From positions 18,087,228-18,151,227 of the forward strand of contig CM040443.1 in the NCBI GenBank assembly GCA_022749755.1: DNA of 64,000 nucleotides. Reading direction: 5' to 3'. Positions 46,557-57,649 of the stretch are shown piece by piece; the stretch's first letter is position 1, and the number at the start of each line of letters is the position of its first letter. Source of the DNA: Azadirachta indica. Its lineage: Eukaryota; Streptophyta; Magnoliopsida; Sapindales; Meliaceae. Both the position numbers and the translations under genes were made by a program. The notes under the pieces were generated by a model. It saw nothing but the letters and a program-made list of their open reading frames with translations, had not been told where the DNA came from and did no database searches.

Positions 46557-48045
46557 TTTACAAGTATTATGTTTTTTATACAACTTTTCCATTATAATTA
46601 CATTTTCTATATGAGGATTATAAGTAGAATACTAATTCACAATCCTTAAGTGTTACATTTATATTCTTTTTGTTGCATACATAACTATAATGTTGTTGTC
46701 TATTAATTTGTGTTTATTTACATTTAACTGATTACAATTACATTTTTTATGTTGCATTTATGGATTTGATGTTCATTTTTACTCTTTTATGTTGGCTTAT
46801 TGTTTTTATTTTTTATTTTCGACTTTTACAAGTATTTTATTTTACTTATATGTTATACATTATAATTTAATTTTTTATGTAGAGATTACAAATTTTATGT
46901 AAATTTATAACATTTATATTACAATTACAATTCTTTTGTTTTGTTTACAACTAGACTATTATCATTTGACAATTTGGTATTAATTTATATTTATCTCAAG
47001 GCATTTATATTTTTTATATTGAATTTAAGCAACTGATGTTCATTTTAACTATTTTACATTGGTTTATATTTTGTTTTTAACTTTTACAAATGTTTTATTT
47101 TATATAAAAGTTATATGTTATAATTTAATCTTTTATTTGAAGATTAAAAATTTCATGTGGATCTATAATTTTTACATTACAATTACGTTTCTTTTGTTTT
47201 GTTTACAATAATTCTGTTGTCATTTAATAATTTAATGTTGGTTTATATGTATTTTAGTACATTTATATTTTTTATGTTGAATTTATGAAATTAATATTTA
47301 TTTTTACTTTTTTATGTTGGCTTATATTTTAGTTTTCACTTTTACAAATATTATATTTTACATATAAGTTATACATTATAATTTAATTTTTTATATGAAG
47401 ATTATAAATTTTATATAGGTTTATAACATTTACATCACAATTACAATTCGTTTGTTTTGTTTATAACTATTTTATTATCATTTGACAATTTGATGTTAAT
47501 TTACATGTAATTCAGTGTATTTATACTTTTTATGTTGAATTTATGAAATTGATGTTTATTTTTATTCTTTTATGTTGGCTTTATTTTTTAATTTTTTTAA
47601 TTTATTGTTTACATATGTTATGTTTTACATATAAGTTTCACATTATAATTTAATTTTTTATATCAAGATACTAAGTTTAATGTTAATTTACACATTTTAT
47701 TTTATATTATAATTTTTTTGTTCTATATACAAATATAACATTGTCATTGATCATTTTAATATTAACTTACATTTATTTCATCACACTTACATGCTTCATG
47801 TTAAATTTATTAAATTGATATTCTTTTTTACTCTTTGATGTTAATTTATTATTTTTAATATTTAATTTTAACCTTTACAAGTGTTATATTTTACATAAAA
47901 GTTTTATATTAAAATATAATTTTTTATATTGAGATAATAAGTTTAGTGTCGATTTATACTTTTATGTTATATTTATAATTTTTTTTTGTTCTGTATATAA
48001 ATATAATATTGCTATTTATTATTTTAAGGTTAATTTATATTTGCA
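46557..48045 (+). repeat. Tandem array of a ~263-bp AT-rich unit, about 5.6 copies
   Basis: Units start at about 46557, 46824, 47082, 47340, 47607 and 47873, each at a TTTTACAA-type anchor, giving periods of 267, 258, 258, 267 and 266. Shared landmarks in order are TTATACATTATAATTTAAT, TTTTGTTTTGTTTACAA, CATTTGACAATTT, TTTTTATGTTGAATTTATG and ACTCTTTTATGTTGGCTTAT. The last copy is partial and ends near TTTGCAG at 48045. There is no coding potential. It resembles a decayed minisatellite or short satellite. Confidence 0.85.
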
Positions 48046-48455
48046 GTATAAAATATAATAATTAATTAAAATTTAAACAAGTAACATATAATTACTTTAT
48101 ATGTTTGTATTTCCATAAAAATAAAATTAATTACAAGTAGTAGATTTATAATTTGAATAAAATTAGAATTATTTAGAGGAATTTTAGAATATGAATAAAA
48201 TTAGAATTAATTACAAGCAAAGATTTAAATAAACACTTAATAAAAAGATTTTTTTTACTTAATTATAGGAAAAAAATTTAGATAAACACAAAAAAATATA
48301 TTTTTTTTCTCTTATTATACTTAACTAATAAGGGTATATTTAATCAATAAATTATAATAGTCTACTTAATTTAAGTTAATTATTATAAATTGTAAATTTA
48401 ATCTAATGGTTTGAATGTCTCCATTATCAGTACTAGAAATTGTATCTCGGTATTG
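48046..48455. other. AT-rich spacer, nothing recognised
   Basis: A/T-rich sequence between the tandem array and the tetranucleotide microsatellite. No feature is seen. Confidence 0.5.
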
Positions 48456-48459
48456 TAGA

Positions 48460-48572
48460 ATGACTCATATATATTCTACTCATATATATTCTACTCATAT
48501 ATATATATATATATCTGTATATGTATGTACGTACGTACGTATGTATGTATGTATGCATGTATGTATGTATAA
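48460..48572 (+). repeat. Compound microsatellite (ATATATTCTACTC, AT, GTAT/GTAC)
   Basis: Three copies of a 15-bp CATATATATTCTACT-type unit lead into an AT run. An ATGT/ACGT tetranucleotide tract follows (TATGTACGTACGTACG, then TATGTATGTATG). The minus ORF here (YIHTYIHTY) is only the translation of the repeat. Confidence 0.85.
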
Positions 48573-49390
48573 ACAAATACTTAGCTAAACTTAAATTTCG
48601 TTCATCACTATTTATAATGTACATTTTGGTAATTAGAATTACTAGAACGTTTTAGCAATAAAATTTACTAAACGTCCAAAACTATTTTTTAAATTCGCAA
48701 TGCTTTCATAAATAAAATTTACCAATAAGGATTCTCTTTAAAGTTAATTATTTTTACAACACATTGGAAGCAGATTATTTTAAAATCCACAAAAATCTCA
48801 AACTAGCTCTTCATAATTTGTAACATAAGTAATAAATTATATATCATATAATATAGACTCTAAAAAAAATTATTATAAATAAAAAATGAGTTAGTAACTT
48901 GGATATTTAAGTGTCTAGAAATAATTTTTATTACATCATTAGTTTTTGTTCTACAATAGCATCCAAAAGACTTGGCTATTAATAAGAAATAGACAATTCA
49001 AATAAGAGATAAATAAAAGGTTTTATCTATTTAAAAATAAGTTGTATTACAATTACTTTGAAAGTAATGTACAAGTCATAAAACAAGTTGATAATAATGA
49101 AAGTTATGCATATCTTATGAGAGAAGTTGATAATAGTAATAAAAATAAATCATAGGATTAAAATAAATTGTATTAAAAGTTAGGTAATCAATCAAATATG
49201 ACCACTATTTAACCCTCCTATTCAAACATGTCCACCTACTAAATTTTCAATAAAAAATGACCGCTCAAAGACTAAAATACCCCTATTATCTCTTAATAAC
49301 AAAAACTCAAAATTCATTTTGTCATACTCAAAATTGTAGCTTTGAGCTTGGCAAAAATGCAATTTCGAGCAAGCCATTATTCTTTTTTCA
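48573..49390. other. AT-rich spacer, no gene seen
   Basis: No coding or RNA signal. Near 49320-49375 is an isolated copy of the ACTCAAAATTGTAGCTTTGAG / GAGCAAGC words that recur at 50.0-50.3 kb. Confidence 0.45.
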
Positions 49391-49986
49391 TTTTTGGGTA
49401 AATTTTCAATTTACCTCTCTTCATATATTAATAATCTTTACTTTATCCTATATTTATTGTAAGTCATTATTTTACCTCTGATTTGTTATGTTTAATTCTT
49501 AAAATTAATTGTCGACTAGCCAAAAGACTATGTTGCCCTTCATAATATTTAATATACGTAGAAAGTCACTATTACCCCTAAAAATACAAAATTAATTTTT
49601 TTAATTTTTCTATTTTTGTTTTTTCTTCTTCTTTCTTCTGTCTCTTCTGTCTCTTCTTTTTTTTTTTTTTCCCTTCTTCCTTCTCTCTTCTTTTTCTTCT
49701 TCTTTAACAATAAAGAAAGAAGGAAGAAATATAAGGGAGAGAGGAGGAAAAAGAAACGAAAAAGGAAAAATTTAAAATAAAAAATTAATATTTTACTTTT
49801 CTAGGGATAATACTGTTTTTTTACACATATTAAATTTTTTAAAGGGTAATGTAGTCTTTTTATTAGTCAACAGTTAACTTTAACTGTTGAATTTAATAGA
49901 TCGAGAGTGGAATGATGACTTACAATAAATTTGGGTTTAGTAAAGATTGTTAATACATGAAGGGGTAAATTAAAAATTATCCAAAA
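49391..49986. mobile_element. Foldback/MITE-like element with ~260-bp arms
   Basis: Left arm 49391-49645 and right arm 49711-49986 are reverse complements. The left has TTTTGGGTAAATTTTCAAT, ATTAATAATCTTTACT, TTTATTGTAAGTCAT and TTAATATACGTA. The right has the inverse order of ATTAAAAATTATCCAAAA, AGTAAAGATTGTTAATAC and ATGACTTACAATAAA. The centre is a pyrimidine/purine tract. It encodes nothing. The outer ends are GGATAATTTTTAATTTACCC-like, a terminus I associate with common plant non-autonomous elements, but I cannot name the superfamily. Confidence 0.75.
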
Positions 49987-50330
49987 TTTTTTTTAACATT
50001 CTGTGAAACTCGAAACTATAATTTTGAGTTTGGTAAAATTTAAAGCTTACTCGAAACTACAATTTCAAGCCAGCTAGTATTGAAAATTATTGTACCTTTT
50101 TTTTTATTTTTTACATTTTACTAAACTCAAAACTGTAGTTTCCACCTTGGCAAAATTCAAGGTTTACTCGAAATTATAGTTTTGAGCAAGTAAGTATTAA
50201 AAATTTTTTATCCTTTTTATTTTTTAACATTCTGCCAAGTCTGAAACTGTAGTTTTGAGCTTGACAAAATTTAATGCTTGCTCAAAACTATAGTTCTGAG
50301 CAAGCTAGTATTGAAGTTTTTTTTGTTTTT
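49987..50330 (+). repeat. ~117-bp tandem repeat, three copies, each with an internal palindrome
   Basis: Units start near 49996, 50113 and 50227 at ACATT. Each holds an AAACTGTAGTTTTGAGCTTGG block, an AAATTYAAxGCTT block and an ACTCGAAACTATAGTTTTGA-type palindrome, ending GCAAGCTAGTATTGAAAATT. The best palindrome, 50276-50305, has 15-bp arms with one mismatched pair. The array lies directly against the right end of the foldback. Confidence 0.8.
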
Positions 50331-50429
50331 ATATTTATGTCGTTATATTTTTTTTAAACTTTAACTATTGAACTCATGAATTTGTTTAGTATGAAAAATT
50401 TTGGTTACACATTCTATTTGGATAGAAAC

Positions 50430-53090
50430 TGTAAGGAACGAATTTGACGCCCCTTCAACAAGCTCTTTTGAGATCGATTACGAAACCTAGAATCAACTTC
50501 TTTGTAGGATTAGAGCTGCACTTATTAGAGAGGATTGAACCATTCCTTTAAGAAAAGCCCAGCTGTTAGCCATACTAGACATGAATGCTAAGACTCTTTT
50601 AACCATTTTAGATCCTAGATCAAATGTCCTCAAATATTTTCAACTAAAACTTAAAGTGGTAGTTTTGTCTAACAATTCTTCTAACCATCTTAAGGAAAGA
50701 TGGACTCTAAACAAACTTATTTGGGAAATCAAGAGGTTCTCCAGAATCTCCAAAATTTAGTGAATAAATTCACCTAACAGCCTAATCAGGTTATACCCTT
50801 ATATCCAATCTCTGAATCTGGTAATCATAAGTTGTTACCTTGGAGCAATATATATGAAGCACCCCTAGTGTTGAGTAGGTAGAGTAGTGAAAATGAAAAT
50901 GATGACGATGAAGAAAATGAAGATGATCCTGAAAATGAACAAGACTAGTTTGATCCTAAAGAGGATCCTGACATTATTAGTAGTCATAACCCCATGATTC
51001 AATAACTTTCCCTAAATTGACCAGGGAGAATAGCCCCTTTGATATGGATAAATTTCCTTCTAATATCATTGAGACTAATCTCACGATTTTTAGGAGACTT
51101 TACCAAATTTCAAACTTTGTCACCTTTAAAGTACCTAAAGCTAATGAGTTTTCCAATTGTCCTTGGGGTGATGAAGTAGCTTTTAATGATGAGTTACTTT
51201 TCCTTAAAGCTAGATTGCCCTTCGGCCATATTTTGTTACCTTGTTCCATGGTTTAGGGATTGCCCGCCCCCTTGCCAATTGAATTTAAATAGCTGAAGAA
51301 CCATTTCTAGACTGTACATAATCTGCGTTATGACCAAATACACCCTACCGACCATAGGGGAAGTTAATATTTATTTCTATTCAAGAAGAGACCAAAGAAA
51401 TACCCTAAATTTTACTATATTTAAACGCACAGTAACACTTATGAATTAGTTACTGGCAACCTTTTATACAATAAGAATTGAAAAGATATGTGATTTTATG
51501 TAGGCAGAGATTGGGGTTACTCCTCATTGGCTGAGATGAACATACACGACTTTATGCCTAATACATTTAAGGTTGTTCTTTGTAAGTACATTGTATGCAA
51601 TTAACTAGTATCTTGACCTTTTTGCTAAACAAAGTATCTGACAAAATTCAACTTGTGTAGCTATCTGAGGACCAATACCTGATTTGTCCACCCTTGTCCT
51701 TACGAAAATCAACGCTAGGTGTGCAAAGCCAACTAATCAAAAAAGACTTCTCGCACCCGATCAACTCATTGGCTTAAGTCTTATTTAATCGCCCCCATTT
51801 GAGAGGAGTTGAAGCTACTTTAAGGGTAAAAAAGGGTTTTACAGTAGAATTTAAACAAGAAAATTTCACCACAAGTCAAAGTGAATGTTACATGGTTTCC
51901 TTGTGATTTTTATCTGCTTTCATGAGTTCTTTTTTCATTTCTCAAAAGAGGAAAGGGCAAACTGCTAAGCTCATTGGGTTCAGTTTTGAATGAATTAGAA
52001 AGCCAAATAGGGAATGCATTGAAAAAAGCCGAGGGCCCTTCAAAGAAATTTGATCAAAACAAGAGTGGACCCTTCAAAGAAAAAACTGCTAAATCCAAGG
52101 TCCTCGGGAAAAAGACTAAGGAAGATCCTAAAAGGGATAAACAGGATCCTCCAAAGGATAAAGGGAAATGAGTAGTTTAGCCCCTAAAAGAAGCTGAGGA
52201 GAGGCCTGCAAAGAATTAGTGTACGGAGTGAGGAGAAGAAATCATGGAAGTAGACAACCTATCCTAGGTGGACATTTTCAAAGAGAAAAGGGAGCTTTTC
52301 AAGCATCTGATTCCATCCTTTAACCATTTAGCATTGGTAGTTAGCTCTACTTTATCTTCAAAAGTACAGGCTAGCATCGCAGATAGTATGTTGCAAAAAA
52401 TACATGAGCAACTAGGCATGGTAATTGCGCTCACATATTTTATATTTGTCTAATGGTATCGGGCCTCTCTAATCAGTTATCTACTTTTTTAAACCTCTAC
52501 AGGTGTATCACCTTATGTCTCTACACATCAAGAGCACAAAAGAACACTCTATCGTAAATGCCTCAATTTATAAAACTATGGATCAGTTGACCAGGGAGAA
52601 AAACTAGTTAAGTCAACATAAAGAAATAGGCCTTTTGAAAAATGGGGGAAAGCCTTAAGCCCTACTGAGCGGGGAGAGAAAGAAATAGGCTGTTGAGCAT
52701 AATGAACTTCAACACAAAGTTTCTGATCTCGGGGTCTAAGTTTCTCAATTGGGGACCCAAGTGTCTAACCTTACGTGTATAAACAAAAGTCTGGAAAACA
52801 AGCTTGCTTGAACTAAGGTGGAAGTTAACTAACAATATGATGACACCGCCGAGGAAGCTTTGGAATTGGCCTAAAAGATATTCCAAATGGAGTATAAAAA
52901 GGTCGACTTATGTTGGTTATCAAAAAGATTTGGAATCCTTTGACCCATTTAGCAGTAAGCTAAAGATCAAGGGGATGTAGCTGCAGAGGAGCCTGTTTCA
53001 ATCCTCGACTATTACCTTAGCTGAAAACTCAGTTTTTGGTATCATCTTATCACCACCTCCCAAGGAAACTTGATCGTTATTTCTTTGTAT
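50430..53090 (+). pseudogene. Decayed ORF opposite to the Tat pol (putative antisense 3' ORF)
   Basis: Plus-strand coding-like stretches with stops between them. 50500-50760 includes REDWTIPLRKAQLLAILDMN. An acidic run follows (NENDDDEENEDDPENEQD, about 50890-50950). The block at 51017-51256 ends in LLFLKARLPFGHILLPCSM. The phrase GRDWGYSSLAEMN lies near 51505, a lysine-rich stretch at 51974-52170 and a helical segment at 52268-52453. The RLPF and GDWG-like phrases recall the plant proteins once called putative gypsy-type transposon (Transposase_28-like). Several Tat elements carry an extra ORF in reverse orientation between pol and the 3' LTR. Position and strand here fit that. The function of such ORFs is not known. 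Confidence 0.5.
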
Positions 53091-53399
53091 TTTTTTGAAA
53101 GACTCAGGCAAGTTGCAATAGATAATAGAATTTTTATCACTTAATTGTTTTTATCAGAATTTTTGTGTTTGATTCAATGTTAGTATCCCTGAAGTATTTT
53201 TCTTCCATTGTCTTAATAAAGCAAATCATGCAAAGTGAAATAGAAATTACGTACTAGGGCGCATCATGGCTTGAGTATGTTTTTTAGGTCTTCTTTATGT
53301 TTCCTAATTGAAACGGATTTTGCTAATCTTGAACAAAGGTTAAGATAAGGCCTAGATAATAATCAGCTCTTTTTTTCAATAATTCTTGGTTGTGTGGTC

Positions 53400-53796
53400 T
53401 AAACTTAGATTAAATCTTTTTACAACAACTTTTTAAATTAAGGCAAAATTCATTAATTTTTCAATCATTGTTGTTTGATCTGAATTGAGGTTAAATCTTT
53501 TTACAACAACTTTTTTGAATAAGACAAAATTCATTAGTTTTCCAGTCATTGTTACTCATAGAGTAAATGAATTTAATTAAATTTCTAGTTATTGTCGTTT
53601 GATTTAACTATGGTCAGATTTTTTTACAACAATTTTTTGAATAAACATAATTTATTAATCTTATAATCATTGTTATTTGATCTGAACTATGGTCATATCT
53701 TTTTTACAACAATTCTATGGATATTAAGATAACAGAACAAGATAAACATTGTGATTAGGATCTTGTTCAAATCTTTTTATCAACGATTCTTCAAGG
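53400..53796 (-). repeat. 81-bp tandem repeat downstream of the Tat pol
   Basis: The anchor ATCTTTTTACAACAA occurs near 53414, 53495, 53617, 53698 and, weaker, 53771. Two spacings are 81 bp and one is 123 bp because of a ~42-bp insertion. Between anchors each unit has TTGAATAAGACAAAATTCATT and ATCATTGTTGTTTGATCTGA-type text. On the minus strand the array begins just after the pol stop codon. Tat elements often have tandem repeats in the 3' region. Confidence 0.75.
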
Positions 53797-53801
53797 ATAA
53801 T

Positions 53802-55183
53802 TGCTACAATTTAAAGATTGTAATTTTCAAGTATAAGTTGTTTCAAATAATAAAATTTAGAAGTCCGAGTGTCGGTCCACAGGGAATACATTATACAAAG
53901 TCCATAAGTCTAATGTCTAAATATTATGAAAATAGAATGAATTTGTTACTTGTTAAATGTAAATTTAGTATTATTAACTATTAGGACATTAGGGATTCAT
54001 TTTGTTGATAATTATAGAAATCATTCTTGACTCATTTTTTAACTCAATTTAAAATCACTTAATAGATGATCTTAATTAGAAGATAAATATATTGAAATAC
54101 ATCACAATACCTCTTTGAAGAAAAGGTAACAAAATAAAAGATTAATCATTCAATTTAGCATACCTTATTCTTGGTTTGTAGAAAATGTGTAAGCATTTAG
54201 TGTACTTTTTATTAACAATAAATCAAGCCTCCTAACAAATTAAAACACTTTAAAGAAATAGAATTCACTCAATTTAAAAGATTTTGCATTGAAGCACAAC
54301 TTATAATGATAAAAGAACAATACTATAAAATTAACAAAACTTCACCTTTATCCCTAATTACTAATTTGGAAAGATATTATTTAATTGAAGCTGAAATTAC
54401 AAAAAAGGAGAAAATGATAACAAAGACCAGCCTTCTCACTTCTACATCTTCCTTTATATAGGTAAAACAAAAGATACTTCACAAGTGTGAACATAATTTG
54501 TCAATTTTCAATTAATCACGCTCTACTAATTTACAACACATTTTTGACTATCAAAATCACCAAACTTTGTGAAATAATCTTCTTCAAAATTGTAGGTGGA
54601 TAATTCAGCTTTCTAATGGTCCATATTTCACCCTTATTGAGTTTGTAGAACATACATTGTGTTGAAAATAGATAAAGATATGCAAGTTGCATTTCTCCAC
54701 TGCCCTTCTAGAATGATAGCTCTTTTTGATAGCCAACCAATTAACATTTGGGAACATGTAAAACATAGACAATTTAGAACTCTTTGTCAAATTTTTTGAA
54801 CACCTAATCATATAATTTTTGGGTACTTATTTTGGAAGATACGGCCAAAATATCAAAGCATTTTGGGCTGGTTCGAAGATGCACTTGAGAGTTCTATTGA
54901 AGCCCAATTTTGTCCCATTAATTGCTCAAACTGGTCCAACCTTTAGCTTACAAAGTTGTTAAGTAATGAGTTTATGTTTTTCCAGCTTAAGAATCGTATC
55001 AATTGATGTTTTGGATTGAAAGATACGCTTATTATACGAAACTTGCGCAAATTTGACTATTTAATTTCATGTTTTAGAATTCAATATAATGGAATATACG
55101 TCATTTTTAGAGAACAGAAGGGCATTATTAAATATAAATTATAGTATTTCTCTTGATAAACCTACACTTTTAAACATTCATCC
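53802..55183 (-). repeat. Solo LTR, copy C of the three-copy family, inserted at the pol stop
   Basis: On the minus strand it runs from GGATGAATG (first T changed to G) to TTGTAGCA and is flanked by ATAAT at 53797-53801 and 55184-55188. It is colinear with 343-1742 inverted, including the GTGTCGGTCCACAGGG landmark at 53869. Removing it and one ATAAT restores a continuous pol end (LKKYYP then stop), so it is an insertion and not this element's own LTR. Confidence 0.82.
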
Positions 55184-55188
55184 ATAAT

Positions 55189-56340
55189 ACTTCTTTAACA
55201 TCTCCATATTCTGTGGCTTCTTAACCTCTCTTCCATCTAGGTGCTGTAGTTTGTAAATTCTTGGTCTAACAATTCTAGTTACTTTGTAAGGGCCTTCCTA
55301 ATTTACTTCTAAAGCCCCTTCACTGAGCACTTTAGTGTTTTGTGTGACTTGTCGTAATACCAAGTCTCTTTTGCGAAACATCTCACATGAACTGTCTTAT
55401 TATAATACTTTGCCACCCATTGTTAGTAAGCTGCCACCTTGATGAGCACTTGGTCATGCTTCTCCTCTAGCAAATCAAAGCTTAATCTCATCAGCTTTTT
55501 GGTTTTTTCGTTCATTCAAATACTTCACTTTAAATGAAGATGCCCATATTTCCACTAGAATTACTGCTTTGAAACCAAAAGCTAAAGAATATAGCGTTTT
55601 ACCAGTGGCGGTCCTTACCGTTGTTCTGTAAGCCCAGGGTACCTAGGGTAACTCATCAACATATCTTCCTTTCTTATCATTGAGTCGTTTCTTTAATGCC
55701 TTCTTGATAATCTTGTTCACCATCTCAACTTGCCTGTTTGCTTTCGAATGAGTAGGAAAGATGAATGTAAGGTCGATACTTATATCAGCACAGAATTCCT
55801 TAAAATGTGCATTGTCAAACTGTTTATCGTTATCTATTATTAATATGTGAGGAATCTTAAACTGATAAATTATATTCCCTTCAATGAAAGCCATAGTCTT
55901 TTTTTTTTTTTGGTTATGATGGCTAACGACTTTACTTCTACCTATTTCGTAAAATAATCAATAAAGACGATCATATACTTCATCTAAATGCCTCTTGTAA
56001 GCAATAGATCGATGAAGTCTAGCCCCCATTGAGCAAAAGGCCACAGACTAAGTAAGGTGGTGAGCTGTTTAGGAGGTTATCTCAGAATCTCACTATGGAA
56101 CTGACAACTTAGGTAGGATTGTGCTGTCTTTATTGCATCTTGATGTAGGGTCGGCTAGTAATATCCCTTGTATAAGACATGATACACCAAGGATCTAGCT
56201 CCTTCATGATCGCCGTAACTGCCCATATGAACTTCCATGAGATCATAATCTACCTCTTATTTGTCAACACACCACAAGTAAAGTAGCTCAAATCCTCGTT
56301 TGTACAACATCTCATCGATTACAAAGTACCACAAAGATCT
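55189..56340 (-). pseudogene. Tat integrase
   Basis: The zinc-finger part (56330-56120) has LVYHVLYKGYYWPTLHQDA, with a decayed first histidine pair and one cysteine (SCQF) left. The core has WPFAQWGLDFIDLL (56030) with the first catalytic Asp, then DNDKQFDNAHFKEFCADI (55840) with the second. QVEMVNKIIKKALKKRL follows (55740). The C-terminus, KGALEVNWEGPYKVTRIV and NMEMLKKYY, ends at the solo LTR junction at 55184-55188. Confidence 0.85.
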
Positions 56341-56427
56341 ATTCTTACTTTTTCTGGCTTCTTCTTTATCTTTTGGCAGTTTATCGTTTAACGTATATTC
56401 TCTAATCGAATCCACCTAAGTCAAAAC

Positions 56428-57640
56428 TCAGTATATTATGTTAAGCTGATTGGGTTTCACCGCCGGTAGCCTTACACTCTTATGGTACAATGCCTCTATA
56501 GGAATTGTTGTTGGGAACTTTCCTTGCAAAGTTGAGGCTAGTTTTGCCAAAGCATCTGCCTTAGCATTATTTGATAGTAAGATTTGCATTATTACCACCT
56601 TCTTGACATATTTCATTAGCTCTACAACCTTATTCAAATAGGCGTGCATATTCCCACCTTTTGCTTGAAATTGTCCGACACTTGATTCACCATCAATTGT
56701 AAATTTCCTCTTATTTAAAGATAATCTACTCCAATTAAGAGAGCTAAACGAAGTTCGGCTAGTAAAGCCTTGTACTCTGCTTTATTGTTTTTCACCTTAA
56801 CGTTAACGTATAGACTATAGGCTAACTCTACATTTTCTAGTTCGACCAAAATTATTTCGGCTTTACCGCCTTGCATATTGGATGTTCTATCTATGTACAA
56901 ATGCCAATGTCTTGCCCTTACCTATTCTTCCTCTAGTATTTGTTTTCTGATCTTGACGTGTTATTCTAAGCAGACATTTACATTTCCATATTCTTAGCCT
57001 CTTGAATCATTGTTGACTCATCTACTCCTCGCACCATCATTCTTTCTGCAATTGACCTCTTTGTAATAAAATAAATTAATGCTTGGGCCTTAATAGCTTT
57101 TGTAGGGTTGATACTCTATTCAAATTCACTAAGCAAAATTGACAACTTGACCAAGCTTCCTGAGAGGTCTGGTCTATGTAATATTTACTGTAGAGGCTAG
57201 TCAGTGAGTACCACTTTGGGATGTCCTTGGAAGTACTGGCATAGTTTTCGCGCTATGACAACTAACGCGAAGGCCAATTTCTCTAAAGACGAATATCTTT
57301 TCTCTATATCCAACAGTGATTTGCTGGTGTAATATATTGGTTGATAAATCCTTACATCTTCTTTTACTAAGGCTCCCCTAGAAGAAGGCCTTCAATGCCT
57401 TCCACTTAAGTTATATAGGAAAAGCCCAAAGCCAATCCTAAGGAACAATAAAGCTTCATAGTTTCTATCTAGATGTATATAGTCCGTATGTTCACAAACA
57501 TGTCTATTTCATCAAGCATTGAGCTTCCCCCATGATTAGTTACTGCCAGATACAAAGCAACATGTCTTCTATTAGTGGACTCACTAGATGAGGTGGGTTT
57601 CCCAAATAAATTTTTAACTCGTGAAAGCTTGTTTTGAACT
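56428..57640 (-). pseudogene. Tat RNase H and second (archaeal-type) RNase H
   Basis: First RNase H, about 57400-57100: PIYYTSKSLLDIEKRYSSLE, EKLAFALVVIARKLCQYFQG and LSGSLVKLSILLSEFE. The second domain at 56940-56430 begins YIDRTSNMQGGKAEIILVE (the usual catalytic YVDG is YIDR here). It continues with KNNKAEYKALLAELRLAL (56800), which keeps the central E, and ends with ANAKADALAKLA-type text near 56570, which keeps the last Asp. Two RNase H domains in tandem support the Tat assignment. Confidence 0.82.
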
Positions 57641-57649
57641 CTTCCATCT

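Noticed and set aside
46557..48045. CRISPR-like or satellite-centromere array
   Set aside because: Units are 258-267 bp, contiguous and diverged, with no spacer structure; CRISPR does not apply to plant nuclear DNA. Only six units are seen, so a centromeric satellite is not supported.
48433..48624. Minus-strand ORF with HTYIHTYVRTYIY repeats
   Set aside because: It is the translation of an ATGT/ACGT microsatellite, not a protein.
53802..55183. This LTR as the 3' LTR of the adjacent Tat element
   Set aside because: Matching ATAAT flanks and restoration of the pol stop on excision favour a solo-LTR insertion of another family.
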